The position numbers and the translations under genes are program-made. A stretch of DNA of 59,878 bases from Catenulispora pinisilvae (GTDB lineage Bacteria; Actinomycetota; Actinomycetes; Streptomycetales; Catenulisporaceae): the NCBI RefSeq assembly GCF_015356865.1, contig NZ_JAAFZA010000036.1, forward strand, positions 1 through 59,878, in the 5' to 3' direction. Shown here one piece after another: positions 24,711 through 31,475 of the stretch (the stretch's first letter is position 1; each line of letters begins with the position of its first letter). Under the pieces are notes generated by a model. The model was not told the DNA's origin. It did not search any database and worked only from the letters and a program-made list of their open reading frames with translations.

Positions 24711-24722
24711 GATCAATTGATC
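24711..24722. promoter_or_regulatory. 12-bp palindrome upstream of the LmbU-like regulator
   Basis: GATCAATTGATC is a perfect palindrome 113 bp before the regulator start and 41 bp after the MFS stop. It is AT-rich in a GC-rich setting, which makes it a reasonable operator candidate. Confidence 0.35.
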
Positions 24723-24834
24723 GCTGAGGGCAGTCGTGCGCGCGGGAGGGCCGACTCGGGCCTTCCCACGCTTCCCCTGCCAGGGAAGCGCATCGCATGC
24801 GTATGCCTGGGCAACGCTATTGATGGAGCACACC

Positions 24835-25485
24835 ATGTTCGAACAGCTGGTCAGTTTCCACCCAGGTCAGCCGATATCCCAAGCCGGCCCCGCCGGAGCC
24901 TCGGCAGGACGCGGCAGGACGAAACAGGAGTCCCCGAAGCAGATCATGGTGACAGGCGTGGGATTAGATCTTCCGCCGGTCCTGGAATACACAGCCTGGG
25001 AGCAGGCGGGCCGCAAGATCGCCCGCATCGCCGACACCTCCGCCTGGTGCCTGGGCGACTGGCTCATCTACGGGCAGAAAAGCTTCGGCGACAGATACCA
25101 ACAGGCGATCGAGGCCGCCGGACTGGACTACCAGACGCTCCGCAACTACGCATGGACGGCCAGGAAGTTCGAACTGAGCCGCCGCCGCAGAACCCTCAGC
25201 TTCCAGCACCACGCCGAAGTGGCCTCCCTGCCCGCCGCGGACCAGGACACCTGGCTCGACGAGGCCGAGCGCCACAGCTGGTCCCGCAACGAACTCCGCA
25301 GGAACGTCCGAGCATCCCGCCAGAACCGAGGCCTCAAGGAAGCAACCGAGGCCCTGCCAAAACTCAGCCCACCCGCCGAACGCGTCGCTCGCTGGCGCGC
25401 GGCAGCCGACAAGGCCAACCGGAGCCTCGAGGACTGGATCGTCGACGCGCTCGACGACCATGCCTCGCAGACTCTGTCCGGCTAG
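24835..25485 (+). CDS. LmbU-family transcriptional regulator
   Basis: The 216-residue protein matches the LmbU family of cluster-situated activators (lincomycin, novobiocin and hormaomycin clusters). The signature region reads WCLGDWLIYGQ, then GLDYQTLRNYAWTARKFEL, then LSFQHHAEVASL, and EAERHSWSRNELRR. The central part contains the DNA-binding helix-turn-helix. ATG 24835 lies 6 nt after GGAG. Codon 44 (24964-24966) is TTA, the rarest codon here, so synthesis should depend on the bldA leucyl-tRNA, linking the cluster to developmental control. It is the natural activator candidate for the upstream operon. Confidence 0.88.
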   Translation: MFEQLVSFHPGQPISQAGPAGASAGRGRTKQESPKQIMVTGVGLDLPPVLEYTAWEQAGRKIARIADTSAWCLGDWLIYGQKSFGDRYQQAIEAAGLDYQTLRNYAWTARKFELSRRRRTLSFQHHAEVASLPAADQDTWLDEAERHSWSRNELRRNVRASRQNRGLKEATEALPKLSPPAERVARWRAAADKANRSLEDWIVDALDDHASQTLSG

Positions 25486-26025
25486 ACCCGGAGCACCCCT
25501 CCGCGGCCCACCGCGCCGGTGTTCGAGGCGGACGCTTGGCTGGAAGCCGCCGGATCCACGGGGATGACCGTGCTGAACATGGTCAAGGACACCCAGCACT
25601 TCCGGGAACGCACCGAGTACACCTCGGATGTGCCCGCTGCAGGCTATGCGCATGCTGTCCTAGGTGGCCGAGGGAACCGCTGCCAATCCGCTACGCGACA
25701 ATCAAGCCACCGCGGGCCTGGACGAGACCGAGGTGCGCGTGGTCCTGGCGGATGCGACGGCCTCCGCTGCTGACGTCCGCGCCGACGAGCAGGAGGCGCA
25801 GATGTTGGGCACGAACGGGGTGCCGTTTCTTCGTGCTGGACTGCAAGTTCGGTGTCTGGTGGTCTGCGAGATCCCGTAGTTCCGTCGGGGATCGTCGGGC
25901 TACGCGAGTGGATGGTTCTACAACTACAGAGCCCCTCCACGCCGTCGGTGCCACCGCGATCACCGCGATTCTGCCGAACTAGGTGTCCCCGCCAACGTTC
26001 CCGCGGCCGAGTTCCACCGTCAGGG
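25486..26025. other. Gene debris downstream of the cluster
   Basis: No intact gene is visible. A plus-strand segment around 25519-25665 reads FEADAWLEAAGSTGMTVLN and MVKDTQHFRERTEYTS, which looks like the C-terminal part of an unknown protein. It is followed by the DsbA-like fragment and by a short tail, LHAVGATAITAILPN, ending at 25982. None has a start signal. The pieces look like truncated genes brought together by deletions. Confidence 0.6.
25712..25879 (+). pseudogene. Second fragment of the DsbA-like gene (copy of 10996-11150 plus 3' end)
   Basis: From 25712 the sequence follows the intact gene from 10996 onward (AGLDETEVRVVLADAT; EQEAQMLGTNGVPF). It has an extra T at about 25829 that breaks the frame and loses CT near 25852. 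It then jumps over roughly 110 bp to the original gene end (TGCGAGATCCCGTAG). It therefore has a frameshift, a small deletion and a larger internal deletion. It is non-functional. Confidence 0.9.
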
Positions 26026-26405
26026 CTAGAGCCTGCCGGCCAGGAAGGGCAGCACCATGTTGGCCACCTCGTCCGGCACCTCCTCGGCGAGGTCGCGTCC
26101 GGCGTTGAAGACGTGACCGGTGACGTCGTGCGCTAGCAGCCGCATCTGGGCCTCGTTCCTGTCGCCGATGAACGCCGATGAACGCCGAGCCGCCGAGAGC
26201 CAGCACCGGGATGTCCAGCATCGTCTGCGCTGCCTGGCGGTTCTGTTCGGCGTCGACCAGCATCGCGCGGTAGATCGACAACATGGAGCGGATGCCGCCC
26301 GGCAGGCTGTAGCAGCGCACGTATTCGTCGACGGCGTCCGCGGTCGCGGTGTCGGGGTGGCTGCGTTCGTATTTCACCATGTAGGTGATCAGCTCGCGTT
26401 CTGCC
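26026..26405 (-). pseudogene. C-terminal remnant of an alpha/beta hydrolase
   Basis: Read leftward, the remnant starts RELITYMVKYERSHPD, continues VDEYVRCYSLPGGIRSM and LDIPVLALGGSAFIG, and should proceed DRNEAQMRLLAHDVTGHVF to a terminal FLAGRL. This is the C-terminal half of an epoxide-hydrolase-like alpha/beta hydrolase, including the histidine region. The frame is broken by a 10-bp tandem duplication (GATGAACGCC twice at about 26167-26186); removing one copy restores the protein. The N-terminal half is absent. Confidence 0.75.
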
Positions 26406-26876
26406 GGTGTAGTGGGCGATCGGCTGCGTGGACAAGTCGGAGACGGCCATGTAGAACGGCGCCTGGTCGCTCTGGGGCCCGACGGCCGAGGCGCTTTCTG
26501 AGCCTCCTGATCCCAGCGCCCACGCCGTCACCATGCTCCCGACACTGGCCGCGGTGATGACCGCGGCCACCGCCCGGATCTCGCGACGGTGATACCAGCC
26601 CCGCTGCTTCGCCGGAGGCCGGGACGGCGGCGGCATCGGTGAACCGACCGGCGCCGGGAACGTCGGTGAAGGACTCGTCCCCATGCCCCAGGCACTTCGC
26701 GCCGGCGGTATGGTCGGGATCTGCACAGTGGGCGCGGCTGAGTCGACGTACGGAGCCTGCGATGGCCGAGCTTGCACGGGCATGGCTGCTGGCGGGACCG
26801 GCATTGTCGGCTGAGGCCGTTGCTGGCTCGGATTGTTCGGCTTAGCAGGTTCCTGGTGCCAGCTTTTCCCGTCCAT
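26406..26876 (-). pseudogene. N-terminal part of a membrane protein, truncated by fusion
   Basis: ATG 26876 follows GAGGAG by 4-5 nt. The product starts with a Pro/Gln-rich cytoplasmic segment of about 85 residues, then a basic stretch and one membrane helix (VAAVITAASVGSMVTAWALG), then an extracytoplasmic start DQAPFYMAVSDLSTQPIAHY. At about 26405 it runs into the hydrolase remnant in the wrong frame and continues as nonsense to 26133. The original C-terminal domain is missing. The intact parent was probably a single-pass anchored secreted protein of unknown function. Confidence 0.55.
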
Positions 26877-27038
26877 AGCACTCCTCTATCGGCGGCCGGT
26901 ACTGTCAGCGCTGATCAGCGAGCAGTTCAGAGCCCTGGCTGCGCGGCATGCATATTTGTGCGCGCATATAGGGACTGAGCCGGGTGACGCCGATGGGCTC
27001 GGCTCCTTCGGACGGGCACCAGCGTATGGACAAGCCAA

Positions 27039-27052
27039 GAGGACCGGTCCTC
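27039..27052. promoter_or_regulatory. 14-bp perfect palindrome
   Basis: GAGGACCGGTCCTC lies in the gap between the two damaged leftward genes. It could be a small terminator stem for the gene ending at 27083, or an operator. Confidence 0.35.
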
Positions 27053-27082
27053 AACGAGGACCCGCGCATTCAGGCTTTTTCC

Positions 27083-27561
27083 TCACCGCCAGGCCCGCGC
27101 CGGAATCGTCCGATCCAGCACCGCCTTCAGCAGGTTCACGGTCCCAATGACGCAGATGAACCACGCCACCACGTGCAGGCCGTGGTCGGTGGCTGCGCCG
27201 CCGAAGGCGATGCCGGTGAGGCTGGCGGAGAAAATCGATCCTATGCAGGCGAACGTGCAGTACACGCCTGAGACGGCCATTTGGTCCGCGGGGAGTGGGA
27301 AGCCGTCGCCGATCTGGGTGGTCCATGCGTGTCGGAAGGCTTCGAAGGCAGCGGTGGGGTCGGCGGGACCGGCGGGGTCGCCGGTGGGATCCGAGACGCT
27401 GGGGTATCGGAGGCGCCGAGGCCGTCGGAGGGGGTCGGCGCGGCGTCGCCCGGTCGGGACTTGAGCGTGGACGACCCGCGCACATCGTGCGGCGCCCCGT
27501 CGATGGGTGTCGCGGATGTTCCATCGGGACGTCGCTCAGGTTCAAGCATGTGCATGTCCCC
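27083..27561 (-). pseudogene. Frameshifted Pro-rich membrane protein gene
   Basis: The minus strand begins MHMLEPERRPDG (about 27561) behind AGGGGG and gives a long disordered Pro/Ser/Thr segment. At about 27340-27400 the sensible continuation moves to another frame: AFEAFRHAWTTQIGDGFPLP, then a two-helix membrane domain (VYCTFACIGSIFSASLTGIA and VVAWFICVIGTVNLL) ending at a TGA at 27083. Pro-rich cytoplasmic tail plus two helices is a common actinobacterial arrangement. A single-base indel, real or technical, explains the break. The function is unknown. Confidence 0.45.
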
Positions 27562-27627
27562 CTGTTTAGGGTTCTTCATAGGCTTGGCGCGATAGAGGCA
27601 GATGGCGCCATAAACGTAAGGAGACCC

Positions 27628-28512
27628 ATGTCTGAGGTTCAGCGTAACGAGGGCCTTGTCAACCACGGTTCCGGAACGATCGAGATCGCCGGCAAGCGCG
27701 TGCACCGGCTTGGGTTCGGGGCCATGCGGCTGATCGGGCCGAACCTTTGGGGCGAGCCCGCGGACCGGCGTCCGCTCATCGAGCTCCTGCGGCGTGCCGT
27801 TGATCTCGGCGTCGACTTCATCGACACTGCGGCCGTCTACGGCCCGCACATTAGTGAGGAAGTCATCCGCGAGGCTCTGTATCCGTATCCCGAGCATGTG
27901 CTGATCACGACCAAGGGTGGCCAGGTGCAGTGGGGGCCCGGCTCGTACGCCACCGTCGGGCGGCCGGAGTTCCTGCGGCAGGAGTGCGCCTTGAGCCTGC
28001 GGCGTCTGGGCGTCGAGCACGTTGATCTGTACCAGCTGCACCAGGTGGATCCAGCTGTGCCGTTCGAGGAGCAGATCGGCGTGATGAAGGAATTGCAGGA
28101 GGAGGGCAAGATCGGGGCGATCGGGCTCAACGAGGTGACCGTGGAGCAGATCGTCGTCGCCAGGGAGATCATCACCGTCGCGTCTGTGCAGAATCAGTAC
28201 AGTGTCACCGAGCGCAAGCACGAGGACGTGCTCGATTACTGTACGCGGGAAAGCCTGCCCTTCGTGTCCTGGTTCCCGCTGGACTTCGGAGCGCTCGCCC
28301 GCGTCGGCGGTCCCCTCGACGGCATCGCCGCGCAGCTCGCGGCCACTCCGGCCCAGGTCGCGCTCGCGTGGTTGCTGGCGCGTGCCGAGAACATGGTGGC
28401 GATTCCCGGTACCGCGTCGATGGCCCATATGGAGGAGAACGTGGCGGCGGCGGGGCTGCGGCTCAGTCCGGAGCAGTTCAAGGAACTGGACGCGCTGGCG
28501 GCTCGGGCCTGA
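27628..28512 (+). CDS. Aldo/keto reductase
   Basis: The 294-residue TIM-barrel oxidoreductase has the AKR signature. GFGAMRLIGPN opens the barrel. The catalytic Asp and Tyr are in DFIDTAAVYGP, the catalytic Lys is in ITTKGGQ, and VDLYQLHQVD holds the active-site His. The C-terminal cofactor-binding GTASMAHMEENV prefers NADPH. It reduces aldehydes or ketones; the substrate is unknown. ATG 27628 follows AAGGAG (27618-27623) perfectly. It stands alone between damaged genes and a leftward hypothetical. Confidence 0.9.
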   Translation: MSEVQRNEGLVNHGSGTIEIAGKRVHRLGFGAMRLIGPNLWGEPADRRPLIELLRRAVDLGVDFIDTAAVYGPHISEEVIREALYPYPEHVLITTKGGQVQWGPGSYATVGRPEFLRQECALSLRRLGVEHVDLYQLHQVDPAVPFEEQIGVMKELQEEGKIGAIGLNEVTVEQIVVAREIITVASVQNQYSVTERKHEDVLDYCTRESLPFVSWFPLDFGALARVGGPLDGIAAQLAATPAQVALAWLLARAENMVAIPGTASMAHMEENVAAAGLRLSPEQFKELDALAARA

Positions 28513-28631
28513 CCCGGATGGCGGTTCTAGCGGTTCCGGTGCGCCGTGGTCCGTATCGGCGGTTACTGAGGTGAGGTCGGTGTGCGGGCCGGACGGTTGA
28601 ATGGCCGGACGATGGCAGGCCGGGCGGATGC

Positions 28632-29066
28632 TCAGGGAAGCTTGCGGTCGCCGGGCGGCCGCCCGCGCTGCTCCTTCTTGGCTTGCTTCTGCGCCTGCCT
28701 GTAGGCGTCCACCATGGCTTCCGCCTCAGGGGTGATGTTCATCCGGGCGCGGCCGCTGGCCGAGACATCCATCGACAATCCGGACGACTTCACGGCGCTG
28801 ACCCCGGGATGCCGCTGCGCGGCGGCGGCCTTCTCGGGCTCGGCGGCGCGCGCCGGGCGGCCAAGCAGGTCGGTGTGGCAGGCCAGCACCGCCTCGACCA
28901 GGCCGGCGCCGTATACCGCGCCGGCCAGTCGGTGGAGTCCGTCCCACTTGAAGCCGGCCTTCTTCAAAGACCGCTTCTGGAAGTACGACATGCTCTCCAG
29001 AACGCGGATGACATCTTCGGGCGGCAGCGGTTTCGGCGAGTCGTCGATGTGGTCCATGTGGTCCAT
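28632..29066 (-). CDS. Hypothetical basic protein
   Basis: The 144-residue protein starts MDHMDHIDDSPKPLPPEDV, with a helical region (VIRVLESMSYFQKRSLKKAG), a hydrophobic AGAVYGAGLVEAVLACH segment, and a C-terminal Lys/Gln/Arg-rich tail. Codon usage is typical of the region, so it is probably real, but I recognise no family. The start has no clear ribosome-binding sequence. It is divergent from the S51 peptidase across a 140-bp gap. Confidence 0.5.
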   Translation of the reverse strand: MDHMDHIDDSPKPLPPEDVIRVLESMSYFQKRSLKKAGFKWDGLHRLAGAVYGAGLVEAVLACHTDLLGRPARAAEPEKAAAAQRHPGVSAVKSSGLSMDVSASGRARMNITPEAEAMVDAYRQAQKQAKKEQRGRPPGDRKLP

Positions 29067-29206
29067 CCTCGGTGGCGCGGGTCGCGGGTGCCAGCCGGCA
29101 GTCTTGCCCGGACGATCCAGGCGACGGAGATCACCGTGCGCACATGGAGCTGGGTATGCTCCTGGCTCGCCATGGGTACCGCCCGTGATCGCTGAAGGAA
29201 GGTGTC

Positions 29207-29941
29207 ATGAGGCTTCTCCTCACGTCCGCAGGCATCAAGAACGCGAGCATCCACGACGCCCTCGTCGAGTTGTTGGGCAAGCCGATCGCCGAGTGCGACG
29301 CGCTCTTCATCCCCACCGCCATGTACCCCTTCCCCGGCGGGGCTCGCGGGGCGTGGCGGGCGGTCAGCGGCAAGACCGCGTCGCCGTTGGCCGAGTTGGG
29401 CTGGAAGTCGATGGGGATCCTGGAGTTGACGGCGCTGCCGAGCATTGATGAGGCCGCGTGGCTGCCGGCGGTCCGGGACGCTGACGCGCTGCTGGTGTGG
29501 GGCGGCGACCCGCTGTTCCTCGCCGACTGGATGCGCCGCTCGGGCCTGGCCGCCGTGTTGCCGACGCTGCGTTCCGAGGCGGTCTACGTGGGGGTGAGCG
29601 CGGGGAGTATCGCGGCGACCTCGACCTTCGTCGAGACCTATGAGGAGCCGCCGCGTGCGAGCAGCGGGCTGCTGAAGTCGGAGGAGGTCGTCTTCACCTC
29701 GCCTCAGGGCGACATCGACCGGATCCTGGTCACCGGGCAGGGCGTCGGGCTCGTCGACTTCGCGGTCATCCCGCACTTTCAGCACCCGGACCACGCCGAC
29801 GCCTCGACGGCCAACGCGGAGAAGTGGGCGGCACGGATTCCCGCCCCGACCTACGCGATCGACGACGACACGGCCATCAGCGTGGTCGACGGCGTCACGC
29901 AGGTCGTGTCTGAGGGGCAATGGAAGCTGTTCCAACCCTGA
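29207..29941 (+). CDS. Peptidase S51 family protein (dipeptidase E-like)
   Basis: The 244-residue protein has the class-I glutamine-amidotransferase-like fold of S51 peptidases. LLVWGGDPLFL is followed by the nucleophile elbow GVSAGSIA with the catalytic Ser near residue 129, and IPHFQHPDH supplies the His. Dipeptidase E removes N-terminal Asp from dipeptides; cyanophycinase-like relatives act on other acidic peptides. ATG 29207 follows GAAGGAAGG. It is monocistronic. Confidence 0.87.
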   Translation: MRLLLTSAGIKNASIHDALVELLGKPIAECDALFIPTAMYPFPGGARGAWRAVSGKTASPLAELGWKSMGILELTALPSIDEAAWLPAVRDADALLVWGGDPLFLADWMRRSGLAAVLPTLRSEAVYVGVSAGSIAATSTFVETYEEPPRASSGLLKSEEVVFTSPQGDIDRILVTGQGVGLVDFAVIPHFQHPDHADASTANAEKWAARIPAPTYAIDDDTAISVVDGVTQVVSEGQWKLFQP

Positions 29942-29983
29942 TACGGCGGGCAAGGAGCAGGCATTAGCCCTGATGCATACCGT

Positions 29984-30038
29984 GGGGTGGCTGGGTGGCT
30001 GGGTGGCTGGGCGGCTGAGCGGCTGAGCGGCTGGGCGG
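29984..30038. repeat. 8-bp tandem repeat
   Basis: About seven units of GGTGGCTG with the variants GGCGGCTG and AGCGGCTG lie just after the S51 peptidase gene. No coding role is apparent. Confidence 0.85.
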
Positions 30039-30058
30039 CGGGCTCGTCCTGCCGCGAC

Positions 30059-30279
30059 CTACCCCGCCTCCACCCACATGTAGTCGGTCCGCAACGCTGG
30101 CAGATCGTCGGCGCGTAGCAGCACCTCCAACCCGAGCTCGCGGTGACGACGCAGTGGTCGTTGGATACCTGGAGGATCAGGGAGTCGCCGCCTTCTTCGC
30201 CCCAGTCCCAGCTCATCGAGTTGGTAGACGTGCCGCCTTCGTCTCGCGGAGCACGCTTGTTGATGTCGGCCGCGGGCAA
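30059..30279 (-). pseudogene. Frameshifted small conserved gene
   Basis: Leftward from about 30279 the frame reads MPAADINKRAPRDEGGTSTN, MSWDWGEEGGDSLILQVSND, HCVVT, then loses sense. The neighbouring frame continues RELGLEVLLRADDLPALRTD, YMWVEAG and stops at 30059. Adding or removing one or two bases at about 30140 (GTCACCGCGAGCTCGGG) joins them into a protein of about 73 residues. I do not recognise the family. Confidence 0.45.
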
Positions 30280-30296
30280 TGGAGAGTCCTTATCTA

Positions 30297-30337
30297 CGGG
30301 CCCCTGTCTGTTTCGTTGCGCCCCAGCCAGGGGCCCG
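30297..30337 (-). terminator. Hairpin terminator of the secreted protease
   Basis: CGGGCCCCTG (30297-30306) and CAGGGGCCCG (30328-30337) form a perfect 10-bp stem with a 21-nt loop, 22 bp beyond the protease stop. Confidence 0.6.
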
Positions 30338-30358
30338 CATCGTTCTACCGCACCATCG

Positions 30359-31213
30359 TCACGGCTTGGGCAGCATGCACCCGGAGATCGTCAGATCGAT
30401 CGCGTTCGACGAGTTCAGGCACGTGGTGATCCAGTACGTCTCCTGCCCGTACCCTTGTCCCTTCGTCTCGGTGGTGGTCCCGTCCGGGTTCACCTCGCAG
30501 GGGTTGTCCAGCGTGCACATCTGGCCGTCCTCGTTGATCGTGTTGTTCACGCCGATGACGTCGCCGGTGCTGGTGTCCACGACCGGGGAGCCGGAGCTGC
30601 CGCCGATGACGCTGCATCCGGTCAGGCCGTAGCGCAGCGAGTCGTGCCAGGTCCACTGGTCCTCTTCGACCGTACCCGCGAAGCCGTTGAGATTGCAGCT
30701 CCAGGTGCGGTCCCAGTAGGCCGAGGGGATGGCTATGGTGTCGCCGCTCGTCGGGTGCGAGGCGGAGATGGTGAGGGCGGTGGCGCCGTACTCGCTGTTC
30801 AGCGAGGTGTAGGTGTCGGTGAGTTCGTAGATCGCGATGTCGGTGTTGGTCATGGTCGCGTAGAGCAGCTTGTCGGCCTGGACCGTGCCCAGTTGGTTGC
30901 CGTTCGCGTCCAGCAGGGTGCCCGAGCGGCTGCTCGCGACGTTTTGCAGCACCTGGCCGGCCGAGGGCATGCCGCCCTCGAAGCAGTGCCCGGCGGTGAG
31001 CATCAGTGCCTGGTCGGTGTCCTGCGAGGTGGGGTAGCGGACGAGCGAGGCGGAGCAGTCGTCCAGGGCGATGGTGCTGGCCAGGGTGACGTTGACGTGC
31101 GGACGCGGCGTGGCGGTCGCGGTGCCGGCCGTCGCGGTGCCGGCGGTCAGGGTGAGCGCGGTCGCGATGGTCACGGCCGCCGCGGCGAGCATCGCCGCTG
31201 TTCGCTTGAGCAT
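30359..31213 (-). CDS. Secreted trypsin-like serine protease
   Basis: The 284-residue protein starts with a signal peptide (MLKRTAAMLAAAAVTIATAL, cleaved after an Ala-rich region near 35). The chymotrypsin-fold triad is visible: LTAGHC (His), NTDIAIYEL (Asp) and GGSSGSPV (Ser). Cysteine pairs in CSASLVRYP/GHC, SCNLNGF/GCSV and MCTLDNPC suggest disulfides. It is exported and probably degrades protein outside the cell. ATG 31213 is favoured by GGAG 5-6 nt upstream and by the signal peptide beginning there; the frame extends further upstream without signals. Confidence 0.9.
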   Translation of the reverse strand: MLKRTAAMLAAAAVTIATALTLTAGTATAGTATATPRPHVNVTLASTIALDDCSASLVRYPTSQDTDQALMLTAGHCFEGGMPSAGQVLQNVASSRSGTLLDANGNQLGTVQADKLLYATMTNTDIAIYELTDTYTSLNSEYGATALTISASHPTSGDTIAIPSAYWDRTWSCNLNGFAGTVEEDQWTWHDSLRYGLTGCSVIGGSSGSPVVDTSTGDVIGVNNTINEDGQMCTLDNPCEVNPDGTTTETKGQGYGQETYWITTCLNSSNAIDLTISGCMLPKP

Positions 31214-31323
31214 GGGATCTCCATGGGGCGAGGGTGGTGGCATGGTGCCGGGTGGCACGCGGCGGAGCGTAGGAACGAATCCGGCATGTGTCAACGCGTC
31301 CTGATATAAACCTCAAGACGAAA

Positions 31324-31375
31324 GCGCCGCTGTGGGTAAGCCGCCGGCGATCCAGCGGCATGTCCACAGCGGCGC
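31324..31375 (-). terminator. Hairpin terminator of the S33 peptidase
   Basis: GCGCCGCTGTGG (31324-31335) and CCACAGCGGCGC (31364-31375) form a perfect 12-bp stem with a 28-nt loop, positioned beyond the peptidase gene and its 3' repeat array. Confidence 0.6.
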
Positions 31376-31474
31376 GAACTCAGCCGTGGTGCAAGGTCAG
31401 CCGCGGCGAGAAGTTAGTCGTGGCCCGAAGTTAGTCGTGGCGCGAAGTTAGTCGTGGCGCGAAATCAGCCGCCG
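31373..31474. repeat. Six tandem 17-bp repeats after the S33 peptidase
   Basis: Six 17-bp units with consensus CGCGAAGTTAGTCGTGG fill exactly 102 bp up to the peptidase stop codon. The central units are nearly identical; outer units diverge (CGCGAACTCAGCCGTGG, TGCAAGGTCAGCCGCGG). Confidence 0.92.
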
Positions 31475-31475
31475 A

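Larger units (their letters stand above)
14403..25485 (+). other. Candidate C7-cyclitol biosynthetic gene cluster
   Basis: Eleven genes run in one direction from 14403 to 24670 with gaps of at most about 50 bp and several stop/start overlaps, followed by a co-directional LmbU-type regulator. In order they encode: GT4 glycosyltransferase, SDR, LLM oxidoreductase, SDR, extended SDR (epimerase/dehydratase), HAD phosphatase, sugar-phosphate cyclase, bicupin, cupin, double-VOC protein, MFS exporter and LmbU-like regulator. The cyclase plus a double-VOC protein resembling ValD/CetB is the signature of valiolone-type pathways (validamycin, cetoniacytone). No aminotransferase, cyclitol kinase or nucleotidyltransferase is present, so a nitrogen-free or glycosylated cyclitol is a reasonable inference. 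Boundaries are set by the terminator at 14183-14206 and the debris after 25485. Confidence 0.75.

Noticed and set aside
25486..27082. Insertion sequence or transposase in the debris region
   Set aside because: No transposase motif, terminal inverted repeat or target duplication was visible; the pieces resemble truncated ordinary genes.
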